NCBI RefSeq assembly: GCF_000424305.1
Contig: NZ_AUJQ01000006.1
Span: 62,001 to 126,000, forward strand
Source of the DNA: Pseudobutyrivibrio ruminis AD2017
GTDB lineage: Bacteria; Bacillota; Clostridia; Lachnospirales; Lachnospiraceae
Reading direction: 5' to 3'
DNA: 64,000 nt
Below, one piece after another: positions 56,582-64,000 of this stretch (position 1 is its first letter; every line of letters begins with the position of its first letter). The notes beneath the pieces were generated by a model. That model did not search any database. It saw only the letters and a list, made by a program, of their open reading frames with translations, and was not told the DNA's origin. A program made the position numbers and the translations under genes.

Positions 56582-57802
56582 ATGAAAAGATTCAAAGGAT
56601 GCCTTGCGATTGTTCTGATTGCAGTCCTATGCCTTTCATCATCTGCCCAGGCGTCACAGTCGGAGGTGGACAGATTAAAGGAAGAATCACAAAAGGCGTC
56701 TGATGCTGTTAAAGATATTAATAATCAAAAACAGCAGGTAGAAGGCGCAAAGCAGCAATTGGAGGGACAGGCAAACAGTCTTACGGGACAGATTTCTAGT
56801 TTGAATAATCAAATATCTAGTGTTACTGGGGAAATCTCAGAAACAGAAGCGGATATAGCTGAAGTAGAAGCTGATATTGAAACGTTGAATGAACAGCTTG
56901 AAAGAACGCAGGCTTCTTTAGATGCTCAAAGAAAGAGCATGAAGCTTCGTATTCAATATATGTATGAAAATAGATCCACTAACACATTGATTAATTTTTT
57001 AGAAAGTGGATCTATATCTGAGTTTTTACAGCGATTAGAATATATGGCTCAAATCACTGCTTATGATCAGGCAGCTGTTGAAAGATTTGCAGCCACTCAA
57101 AAAGAAATAGAAGATACAAAAAGTGCAATAGAAGAAAAGGGACAACAGCTTAGTGCTTATCAGGATAATTTAAAATCTAAAAAGTCCCAGCTTGGAGTTT
57201 TGGTTAGCGATACATCCACAGCATTAAATGTTACTAATTCGCAGATTGCGGATACCAAAGCTGCCATCGCAGAATTAGAAAAGCAGTTGGATGATGCTAA
57301 GGCTTATGAAAAACGAATTCAGAAGCAGTATCAGGATGCGCAGGTTGCGTTGGCTGAAAAGCTTGCTGGTGAACATGGTGGGTATTCTGGTGGTTACACT
57401 ACAACAGACGAAGAAACCCTTATCCTTGCAGCTTTAATCCAGGCGGAGGCAGCTAACCAGGGTGATGCAGGAAGACTTGCAGTAGGCTCTGTTGTTATGA
57501 ACAGAGTAGCAAGCTCCAAATTCCCTAATACTGTTTCAGGTGTAGTTTACGCATCGGGACAGTTTGCTCCTGTAACATCAGGACGAGTTGCCCTTATTTT
57601 AGCGGAAGGTCCAAACAGTGCCTGCCAGTACGCAGCCGCACAGGCTATAGCGGGAAACACTAATACAGATGCACTGTTTTTCTGTACATATACATATGCT
57701 CAGGCGCTGCATGATTCGCAGGTGGCAGCTGGGCAGTCAGGTTTTTTAGATAGAACATCGGGCACTACAATTAATGCCCATTATTTCTATAATTACTTAT
57801 AA
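56582..57802 (+). CDS. Secreted cell-wall hydrolase: CwlO-like coiled coil plus SleB-type domain
   Basis: 406 residues. Signal peptide FKGCLAIVLIAVLCLSSSAQA, then long coiled coils (about 25-260; VDRLKEESQKASDAVKDINN, RLRIQYMYENRSTNTLINFL-type segment MKLRIQYMYENRSTNTLINF) like the N-terminal CwlO domain controlled by FtsEX-type factors, and a C-terminal Hydrolase_2 domain (about 275-406; LAALIQAEAANQGDAGRLAV, GSVVMNRVASSKFPNTVSGV). Catalysis on peptidoglycan is by family. It lies 10 nt after ilvN, an odd partner, and 37 nt before deoD. Confidence 0.9.
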   Translation: MKRFKGCLAIVLIAVLCLSSSAQASQSEVDRLKEESQKASDAVKDINNQKQQVEGAKQQLEGQANSLTGQISSLNNQISSVTGEISETEADIAEVEADIETLNEQLERTQASLDAQRKSMKLRIQYMYENRSTNTLINFLESGSISEFLQRLEYMAQITAYDQAAVERFAATQKEIEDTKSAIEEKGQQLSAYQDNLKSKKSQLGVLVSDTSTALNVTNSQIADTKAAIAELEKQLDDAKAYEKRIQKQYQDAQVALAEKLAGEHGGYSGGYTTTDEETLILAALIQAEAANQGDAGRLAVGSVVMNRVASSKFPNTVSGVVYASGQFAPVTSGRVALILAEGPNSACQYAAAQAIAGNTNTDALFFCTYTYAQALHDSQVAAGQSGFLDRTSGTTINAHYFYNYL

Positions 57803-57839
57803 TATAATTAATGTGATAATTAATAAGGAGGAAATTATT

Positions 57840-58556
57840 ATGGCAACACCACACAACGAGGCGAAGAAGGGCGATTTTGCAAAGACTGTTCTTATGCCAG
57901 GAGACCCATTACGTGCTAAATTCGTAGCAGAAAATTTCTTGGAGGATGTAAAGTGTGTAAACACAGTTCGTAACTGCCTTGGCTTTACAGGAACATACAA
58001 GGGAGTTCCAGTATCAGTAATGGCCAGTGGTATGGGAATGCCTTCAATCGGTATTTATTCATACGAGCTTTACGCATTCTATGATGTAGAAAACATCATC
58101 CGTATCGGTTCTGCAGGAAGCTACACAGACAAGCTTAACGTTCTCGATGTAGTTATTTCTGAGAGCGCATATTCTGATTCAACATTTGCTAAGTACACAA
58201 ACGGATGTGAGGATAAGACTCTTTATCCTAGCAAGAAGATTAACGATATTGCTATCGCAAAGGCTAAGGAACTTGGTATCAATGCAAAGGTTGCAAAGGT
58301 ACATTCAGCAGATCAGTTTTATACAGCTCCAGAGATGGGCGGATGGCAGGCAGTTAAAGAGCGTTGCGGTTGCGATTGCGTAGAAATGGAAAGCTTCGCA
58401 CTTTTCAACAACGCAAACATGCTTGGAAAGAACGCTACATGTATGCTTACAATCTCTGATTCATTTGTTACATCTGAGGAAATCCCAGCTGAGGATCGTC
58501 AGAAGTCATTTACAGAGATGATGAAACTTGCACTTGAGACAGCAATTGCCCTTTAA
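57840..58556 (+). CDS. deoD: Purine-nucleoside phosphorylase (DeoD type)
   Basis: 238 residues from ATG 57840 with AAGGAGGA 7 nt upstream; the frame to 57774 overlaps the hydrolase gene and is not used. DeoD signatures: VLMPGDPLRAKFVAENFLED, VMASGMGMPSIGIYSYELYA, IRIGSAGSYTDKLNVLDVVI, and Glu-Met-Glu in CDCVEMESFALF with the Asp in TISDSFVT. It cleaves purine nucleosides using phosphate in nucleoside salvage. A terminator follows. Confidence 0.96.
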   Translation: MATPHNEAKKGDFAKTVLMPGDPLRAKFVAENFLEDVKCVNTVRNCLGFTGTYKGVPVSVMASGMGMPSIGIYSYELYAFYDVENIIRIGSAGSYTDKLNVLDVVISESAYSDSTFAKYTNGCEDKTLYPSKKINDIAIAKAKELGINAKVAKVHSADQFYTAPEMGGWQAVKERCGCDCVEMESFALFNNANMLGKNATCMLTISDSFVTSEEIPAEDRQKSFTEMMKLALETAIAL

Positions 58557-58579
58557 TTGACAATTAAATATTATCATGT

Positions 58580-58614
58580 AAAGAACACCAACATCTGTTG
58601 TGTGTTCTTTTTTA
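58580..58614 (+). terminator. Terminator of deoD
   Basis: AAAGAACACCAACA pairs with TGTTGTGTGTTCTTT with a small bulge, followed by TTTAATATAA. Confidence 0.85.
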
Positions 58615-58775
58615 ATATAATTTTTAACGTAATAGACGATTTTTTATATAGTATGTACAAAGGTTATATGCTAAAATATTTAAAGCATTGAAATAGGGAG
58701 AATATTTTCAATTCTAATTAACATCATTTTTGGCGGGCTAAAATTCAAAAGAAATTAATAAAGTAAGGCAAGGTA

Positions 58776-60212
58776 ATGACAAACAAAATAAGAAAAAAGA
58801 GATTGCATGCAGCTTTTATTGGGGCATGTATATTTTTTGTTACGCTGTTGACAGGTGGTTTGATTTATCAAATGACACGTATCAGCATCCTTCCGATTTC
58901 TTATGCGGTGGCAATCATTCTAGCTATTATAGTGATTTTCGGAATAGGTATTTTTCTGCAGCTTAGAAAAAGAATCTATATGAAAATCGCTGGGTTAGTA
59001 TTGACTTTTTTAGTTATTGCAGCGGATATTGAAGGAATTTATTTGTACGAGAACAGCATTAAGGCTTTAAGTACAATTGCTAATCAGGCAACAGAAACTA
59101 CCACTTATGGAATCTATGTATTGGAAACTTCCGATATTAATTCCGTTGATGAATTGTTTGGTAAAACAGTTGGTATTTCTGATGATATGCCAGATGACGA
59201 GTTATCAGATAACGAGTTGGCAGAGCAGTTAACAAAGTATGATTTCAATCTCAAAAGCTACGATAGTCAATTATCCTTGGTGAAGGGCTTAACAAGCAAG
59301 GAATGCGATGGAGCAATTTTAAATTCATCCTACGTAAGCATTTTAGAAGATCCTGAATCTGGTGAAAACTTAGAGGTAGGACTTCGTTTGCTAGAAGAGG
59401 TTGATGTTTCTAAGGTTGTTGAAAAGCCAAATGTGGTAACCCCTGAGGACCCATTTATCGTTTATATAAGTGGTAAGGATACATGGGGCCATATTTCGGT
59501 AGTAAGTCGTTCTGATGTAAACATCCTGGCAGTTGTTAATCCTGGTACGAAGCATATACTTCTTGTTTCGACACCTAGGGATTATTACGTTCCATTATCT
59601 ATTTCAAATGGAATTAAGGACAAACTGACACATGCAGGAATATACGGAACTGATGTGTCTGAAGATACAATGGAAATGCTATATGGCATCGCCATTGATC
59701 ATTATTTCAAGGTAAACTTCAGTGGCTTCGAAGGACTCATTAATGCAATGGGTGGAATTACAGTTTGGTCTGACTATGCTTTCGATGTAGAAAACATTGG
59801 TCATTTTAGCAAGGGCGAGAACCATCTTAATGGATTGGCTGCTTTAGCTTTTGTTAGAGAAAGACATTCATTTGCAAGAGGCGACGTTCAGCGTGGTGAA
59901 AACCAGATGAATGTAATTCAGTCAGTTGTTCAGAAGATGACATCAAAGAGTACTTTGATTAATTACGGAGATATTATGAAAGAATGCGATGGCACATTTG
60001 CCACCGATTTTTCTACTGAGGAGATAGCAGATCTGGTTGCATACCAGCTATCAAATCCGGGCGAGTGGAATATTGAAAAAATGAGTGTTAGTGGAAGAGG
60101 CGAGCACAATCATGTGTACTCTCTCAGTAAGACTTGCTATGTTATGGTTCCTAATGAGGAAGATATAGCTTATGCACGAGAGAGAATAGAAGAAATTATG
60201 AATGAGCGTTAG
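58776..60212 (+). CDS. LCP (LytR-CpsA-Psr) family protein with extra SBP-like domain
   Basis: 478 residues. Three N-terminal membrane helices (about 12-32, 40-60, 68-85) precede a domain (about 90-215; YGIYVLETSDINSVDELFGK, KTVGISDDMPDDEL, TSKECDGAILNSSYVSIL) that looks like a solute-binding fragment, then the LCP domain (about 220-450) with RSDVNILAVVNPGTKHILLV, STPRDYYVPL (Arg), LTHAGIYG and AFVRERHSFARGDVQRGENQ (catalytic Arg/Asp set). LCP enzymes attach polymers such as teichoic acid or capsule to peptidoglycan. It heads the polysaccharide cluster; the next gene overlaps nothing but begins 13 nt later. Confidence 0.93.
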   Translation: MTNKIRKKRLHAAFIGACIFFVTLLTGGLIYQMTRISILPISYAVAIILAIIVIFGIGIFLQLRKRIYMKIAGLVLTFLVIAADIEGIYLYENSIKALSTIANQATETTTYGIYVLETSDINSVDELFGKTVGISDDMPDDELSDNELAEQLTKYDFNLKSYDSQLSLVKGLTSKECDGAILNSSYVSILEDPESGENLEVGLRLLEEVDVSKVVEKPNVVTPEDPFIVYISGKDTWGHISVVSRSDVNILAVVNPGTKHILLVSTPRDYYVPLSISNGIKDKLTHAGIYGTDVSEDTMEMLYGIAIDHYFKVNFSGFEGLINAMGGITVWSDYAFDVENIGHFSKGENHLNGLAALAFVRERHSFARGDVQRGENQMNVIQSVVQKMTSKSTLINYGDIMKECDGTFATDFSTEEIADLVAYQLSNPGEWNIEKMSVSGRGEHNHVYSLSKTCYVMVPNEEDIAYARERIEEIMNER

Positions 60213-60225
60213 TGGGAGAGAATGT

Positions 60226-61395
60226 GTGAAAGCTTTAATTGTTTCTTCGGTATATGGTTTTTTGACTAAATTCGAGCGTCAGAATGTTGAATTGCTAAAA
60301 AGTATGGGTGCAGAAATTCACTATGCCTCAAATAGCACTAATGTGGTATACGAAGATTGTGAGGACATTGTAGATGAGTACGGTATTATCTATCATGATA
60401 TTCCTATTAAACAGCAACCACATAATATTTATTCTAATTTAAAAGCAATCATACAAGTTAGAAAAATCATTAAAAGAGAGAAAATAAATTTGATACATTG
60501 TCATACTCCTACTGGGGGTATGGTAGCACGACTTGCGTGTATAGGAATCAAAGGCGTTTATATTATTTATACTGCCCATGGATTCCATTTTTATAACGGT
60601 GGTTCTAGATTACGAAATAAAGTTTTCTACTTGGCCGAAGATTTTATGAGTAGAAATACAAATGCAATTGTAACAATTAATCACGAGGATGAATCAGCTG
60701 CTAAAAGAATGCATGCTGATGAAGTCTATAGGATACCAGGTGAGGGAATTGATTCCAATTTCTTTATGTTGACGAATGAAGAAGAACGAAAACAAGAAAG
60801 AAAAAATCTTGGTATTGCAGAGGATGATTTTTTCGTGATTACCGTAGGTGAGATTCGTCCTAACAAGAATCAAAAGAGAGTGATTGAGACATTGGATTAT
60901 ATTGTTAAAAAGCATAATCCTAAGTCTCCGAACATTATCTATGGCGTGATTGGACATGGCAGACAGGAAGACAAACTTAAAGAATATGTAAAAGAACATG
61001 GTATAGAAAATAATGTTAGATTTTTTGGCTATGAATTGGAAATAAGAACATTTCTGAAGGCTGCGGATGCCATGATCTTTCCTTCTATTAGAGAGGGGCT
61101 TGGCATGGCTGCGTTGGAGGCACTTTTTACAGGACTTCCAGTAATCGCCTCATCTAATCGAGGATCGAAAGAATACATTAAAAATAAAAAGAATGGGATT
61201 CTTGTTTCAGAAGACAGTGTAGATGCTTATGCAGAAGCATTAAAAGATTTATATTACGGTAAAAAAGATAAATCTATTTATGGAAGAGAAATGATAAGAA
61301 ACTCGGTTATGAATTTTGAAAAAGCTGAGTCAAAAAAAATCATGAAGAAGGTATACGAAGATGCCATCAATAAGTGTACTGTTTCCGGTTTATAA
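60226..61395 (+). CDS. Glycosyltransferase family 4 protein
   Basis: 389 residues from GTG 60226, with GGGAGAG 5 nt upstream; ATG 60202 lies inside the LCP gene and lacks a site. GT-B fold: N-terminal nucleotide-sensing lobe (CHTPTGGMVARLACIG, TAHGFHFYNGGSRL) and C-terminal donor site (TVGEIRPNKNQKRVIETLDY, FFGYELEIRTFLKAADAMIF, PSIREGLGMAALEALFTGLP, with the E-x7-E pair). It transfers a sugar in surface polysaccharide synthesis in the cytoplasm. It overlaps the next gene by 35 nt. Confidence 0.92.
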   Translation: MKALIVSSVYGFLTKFERQNVELLKSMGAEIHYASNSTNVVYEDCEDIVDEYGIIYHDIPIKQQPHNIYSNLKAIIQVRKIIKREKINLIHCHTPTGGMVARLACIGIKGVYIIYTAHGFHFYNGGSRLRNKVFYLAEDFMSRNTNAIVTINHEDESAAKRMHADEVYRIPGEGIDSNFFMLTNEEERKQERKNLGIAEDDFFVITVGEIRPNKNQKRVIETLDYIVKKHNPKSPNIIYGVIGHGRQEDKLKEYVKEHGIENNVRFFGYELEIRTFLKAADAMIFPSIREGLGMAALEALFTGLPVIASSNRGSKEYIKNKKNGILVSEDSVDAYAEALKDLYYGKKDKSIYGREMIRNSVMNFEKAESKKIMKKVYEDAINKCTVSGL

Positions 61396-62164
61396 TTGCG
61401 AAGTTTCATATCTAAAAAAAGCTATTGAATCTATTTTGAACCAAACATTCAAAGATTTTGAATTGATCATTTATGACGATGGTTCAGATTACGATGTTGA
61501 AAGCATAATAAAAGATTATTCGAAAACTGATTTGAGAATTATTTTTATAAAATCAAATAAGAATCACGGTCTGGCTTTTGCGCTGAATCAAATGATAAAG
61601 ATAGCAAAAGGAAAATACCTAGCCAGGATGGATGCAGATGATATCAGCTCACTTGATAGATTCGAAAAAGAATATGAATTCTTAGAAACTCATCCTGAAT
61701 ACGGATTCGTTGGAGGCAATTTGCTACTAATGGATTCAGATGACAAGGTATACGGTAAACGCAATTACCCAGAAAGGCCAAAGCGCAAGGATTTTTTGAA
61801 GTTTCAACCATATGCACATCCAACAATTATGTTTAGGAAGAGCGTGTTGACTATGAAAAATCCATACGGAAATGCAACAACACCTGGCAGGGGAGAAGAT
61901 TACCAACTGTTTATGAATCTGACAGCTGCAGGAGTCAAAGGCTACAATTTGCAGGAGGACTTACTTCAATATAGAGAAACAAAAGACAGCTATAGACGAA
62001 GGAAGCTATCTGATCAGATTGAGGAAGTTGGCATTAGATGGAATGGATTTAAAAAAATGGGCTTGAATCCATGGCATGAACTTTTTTATGTATTAAAGCC
62101 AATTATTGTATGGCTAGTCCCAAACAGATTAGCTTTTGCAATTAGAAATGGATATAAGTCTTAG
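61361..62164 (+). CDS. Glycosyltransferase family 2 protein
   Basis: 267 residues. GT-A core: SVLFPVYNCEVSYLKKAIES, IYDDGSDYDVESII, LARMDADDISSLDRFEKEYE (DxD motif) and catalytic GRGEDYQLFMNL. The short C-terminus has a hydrophobic patch but no clear TM. It likely adds a sugar to a lipid-linked oligosaccharide. It starts within the upstream glycosyltransferase gene (35-nt overlap) and is followed after 11 nt by the next gene, so all are one operon. Confidence 0.93.
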   Translation: MPSISVLFPVYNCEVSYLKKAIESILNQTFKDFELIIYDDGSDYDVESIIKDYSKTDLRIIFIKSNKNHGLAFALNQMIKIAKGKYLARMDADDISSLDRFEKEYEFLETHPEYGFVGGNLLLMDSDDKVYGKRNYPERPKRKDFLKFQPYAHPTIMFRKSVLTMKNPYGNATTPGRGEDYQLFMNLTAAGVKGYNLQEDLLQYRETKDSYRRRKLSDQIEEVGIRWNGFKKMGLNPWHELFYVLKPIIVWLVPNRLAFAIRNGYKS

Positions 62165-62175
62165 GAGTTTTATGT

Positions 62176-63588
62176 GTGAAAAATGAAAAAGTAATAGAGT
62201 ACGAAAAGCTTTATAAAGCTGTGCCACCCCTTGCAAGATTGTCCACTGATTTAAAAGTCGACAGTGAACAATTTGATGCTGAAGATGTGGTAGCTCAAAC
62301 TGGTAGATATGTTTTTGCTCCAGTTTTAAACAGTTTTGTTTTGTACTTATTAGAAGATGCAATAAATAAAGGCGTTAAAACACTTTTCTTTTTAGCTAGA
62401 GATGCATATTTTTACTATGTAATAGCTGAAAGATATGTTAAGCAGTTTAATCTTAATATTCAGTGTAAATATCTGTACGTTTCAAGATTATCTCTTAGAG
62501 TTCCTTTGTATCACATGGATATTAACCAGGCCTTATCATACATTACTTTAAGCGGTGTGGATGTTACACCTGCAAAAGTAATTAATCGCTCAGGTTTGCC
62601 TGAGGAGGATAAAAGCCAGTTTATAACGAAGATTGCTAAGTATCTAAATATAAAAGAAGACGAGCAAATACCGCGTAACAGATTGGGAGAGGTCAAATCT
62701 CTTCTAAGTGACGACAAGGATTTTTGTCAGTTGCTGATTAATAAATCCAAGGAAGAGTTTTCATGTGCGTTAAAGTACTTGGAAGAATCAGGCTTTGGAG
62801 CAAACGAAAAAATAGCAATCGTTGATAGCGGTTGGGTTGGTTCGATACAAAAGAGCTTAGGTGAGTTCCGTAAGTATCTGGGCCAGGCTGATGAGCTTGA
62901 AGGGTATTACTATGGCCTTTATGAAATACCTGATAAAGCAGAAGAAAAATATTATCATTCATTCTTGTTTGGTCCAAGGTCAAAGCTGAAAAACAAAGTG
63001 CAGTTTAACAATTGCCTGTTTGAATGTATTTTTTCAGCACCTCATGGTATGACTTTGCGGTATATGAAGGATGAAAAGGTTACACCTGTTTTATCAACAA
63101 TTACCCAGGGCCAGATAGATTATTTGAACAAGATAGAAACAATTGTGGATAGATATCTTGATCAACTGTTTACATCTTGCAGTAGTTTTGAAGAAGCTTG
63201 TGGATTATTTGGAAATCCTACATCTAGAAAAGCTATTGAGAATGTTTTGTTTAGCTTTATGGCTAAACCATCATATGAAGAAGCAAAAGCTTTTGGCAGA
63301 ATGCATTTTTCAGATGATGTAATAGATTATAACAACGCCGTGTTAGCCAATAATCTTTCTGAAAAAGATTTAAATGAAAACCACTTTGTTAGAAGAGTTT
63401 TTATTGAATTAAAAGGAATGATTTTTGGAAAAAGGCACGTTGTAAATATATCAGGATGGTATGAAGGTTCAGTAATGCTGTATTCTAAACCATCCCATAT
63501 TAAATACCATTTATGGGCATACAAACACTATAAGTATTATTTGCAATATTGCAAAAGAAAACGTTGGATAAGAAAGCGAGAGATATGA
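62176..63588 (+). CDS. HAD-like polysaccharide-cluster protein (COG5610-like)
   Basis: 470 residues from GTG 62176 (TAGGAG 8 nt upstream). The opening LEDAINKGVKTLFFLARDAY resembles the large unnamed proteins with an FLARD motif found in surface polysaccharide clusters and grouped as predicted HAD hydrolases. A second conserved patch is KIAIVDSGWVGSIQKSLG-like EKIAIVDSGWVGSIQKSLGE. There is no TM helix or signal peptide. The exact reaction is unknown. It ends with a 4-nt overlap (ATGA) with the following secreted protein gene. Confidence 0.8.
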   Translation: MKNEKVIEYEKLYKAVPPLARLSTDLKVDSEQFDAEDVVAQTGRYVFAPVLNSFVLYLLEDAINKGVKTLFFLARDAYFYYVIAERYVKQFNLNIQCKYLYVSRLSLRVPLYHMDINQALSYITLSGVDVTPAKVINRSGLPEEDKSQFITKIAKYLNIKEDEQIPRNRLGEVKSLLSDDKDFCQLLINKSKEEFSCALKYLEESGFGANEKIAIVDSGWVGSIQKSLGEFRKYLGQADELEGYYYGLYEIPDKAEEKYYHSFLFGPRSKLKNKVQFNNCLFECIFSAPHGMTLRYMKDEKVTPVLSTITQGQIDYLNKIETIVDRYLDQLFTSCSSFEEACGLFGNPTSRKAIENVLFSFMAKPSYEEAKAFGRMHFSDDVIDYNNAVLANNLSEKDLNENHFVRRVFIELKGMIFGKRHVVNISGWYEGSVMLYSKPSHIKYHLWAYKHYKYYLQYCKRKRWIRKREI

Positions 63589-64000
63589 GAAGACATAATT
63601 TTAGAGGACTAGTTGCTACGCTAACAATACTATCCTGCTTAATGCTTAACAATCAATATGTATATGCTGCTGGAGGTGAAGTCAGCTTTGGTTCACTTGA
63701 ATACAGCGAACCAGAGGATTCAAAATTTCCTATTGGCGTTTACATCAGCACAACTGATACTAATCAGACTTATCATATTGAGTTGAAATATGATAAGAAC
63801 AGAATGAGCTACATCAAAGGTGGCGATTCTGAAGAAGATGGCATTATTACATTAGAAGGTAAGGGCTTATCTTCAAGAAGAAAGTATATGCTTTCTTTTG
63901 AAACAATATCAGGTGGTGAGGCATATCTGTCAGTTCAAAGTGGTTACACAACAGACGCAGATGGCTCAAACAAGCAGGATATAGATAAGTTACTCAACGT
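63585..64000 (+). CDS. Secreted protein, cohesin-like N-terminal domain, 3' truncated by window edge
   Basis: 138 complete codons from ATG 63585 (AGAAAGCGAGAG upstream, 4-nt overlap with the previous gene), still open at the window end. A signal peptide (RGLVATLTILSCLMLNNQYV then YAAGGEVS) precedes a beta-sandwich start (GSLEYSEPEDSKFPIGVYIS, YHIELKYDKNRMSYIKGGDS, KYMLSFETISGGEAYLSVQS) that resembles cohesin-type domains of Lachnospiraceae surface proteins. The rest, including any anchor, lies outside the window. It may be exported or displayed by the polysaccharide cluster's products. Confidence 0.7.
   Translation, partial: MRRHNFRGLVATLTILSCLMLNNQYVYAAGGEVSFGSLEYSEPEDSKFPIGVYISTTDTNQTYHIELKYDKNRMSYIKGGDSEEDGIITLEGKGLSSRRKYMLSFETISGGEAYLSVQSGYTTDADGSNKQDIDKLLN

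Overview
This is a low-GC Gram-positive chromosome segment. The best fit is the family Lachnospiraceae, near Butyrivibrio/Pseudobutyrivibrio. I infer this from the AT-rich codon use, strong AGGAGG-type ribosome sites, a LytTR two-component pair, many zinc-ribbon membrane proteins, SleB/CwlO-like hydrolases, LCP proteins and a holin-like type I toxin. No rRNA is present, so the genus is not proven.

Layout. 1-3.15 kb: the 3' part of pcrA, then rlmD, joined by a palindromic intergenic repeat. 3.2-10.2 kb: a clearly more AT-rich island. It holds a divergent XRE repressor, a promoter overlapped by its likely operator, and an operon of a small HTH-like protein, three zinc-ribbon proteins (two membrane-bound), a small protein and a Sel1-repeat protein. 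10.2-13.5 kb: a mobile-element module of XRE regulator, KilA-N protein and large serine recombinase. 13.6-14.7 kb: a 4Fe-4S aldo/keto reductase. 14.8-23.0 kb: a hybrid histidine kinase divergent from a LytTR response regulator, then two large secreted, membrane-anchored proteins. Both have the same 20-bp-period direct repeat at the same distance from the -10 box, so they look like the regulon of the pair.

23-37.6 kb is mostly housekeeping: mscL with an extra zinc ribbon, an SseB-like protein, a major facilitator transporter, a glycerophosphodiesterase, an alpha/beta hydrolase, clpX, a cold-shock gene, a transglutaminase-like secreted protein, degV, folC, a J-domain protein, two MATE exporters, and small conserved or unknown proteins. 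37.6-38.6 kb is a long intergenic region with two striking objects. One is an array of eight 35-36-bp palindromic units bounded by TTAAGTGAA and TTCACTTAA. The other is a complete type I toxin-antitoxin locus: sense promoter, 40-codon hydrophobic toxin, antisense promoter and terminators for both RNAs.

38.7-44.7 kb is bounded by two identical tRNA-Gly(GCC) genes in inverted orientation, each with its own promoter. They enclose a lipoprotein, a transglutaminase-like protein, the metQNI methionine importer and a C39-like protein. 44.7-48.9 kb holds two successive ECF sigma/anti-sigma-like pairs and a membrane C39 peptidase. 49-58.6 kb: an unknown 432-residue protein, a GPH sugar symporter, two small reverse-strand genes, thyA and folA separated by a structured repeat, ilvBN, a SleB-type hydrolase with a CwlO-like coiled coil, and deoD. 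58.8-64 kb: the start of a surface polysaccharide cluster (LCP protein, two glycosyltransferases, a HAD-like protein and a truncated secreted protein).

The most promising undescribed items are the palindrome array, the XRE-controlled zinc-ribbon operon, the LytTR regulon sites, and the inverted tRNA-Gly pair with its tRNA-derived palindrome. No database search was possible; family calls rest on motifs I can read.
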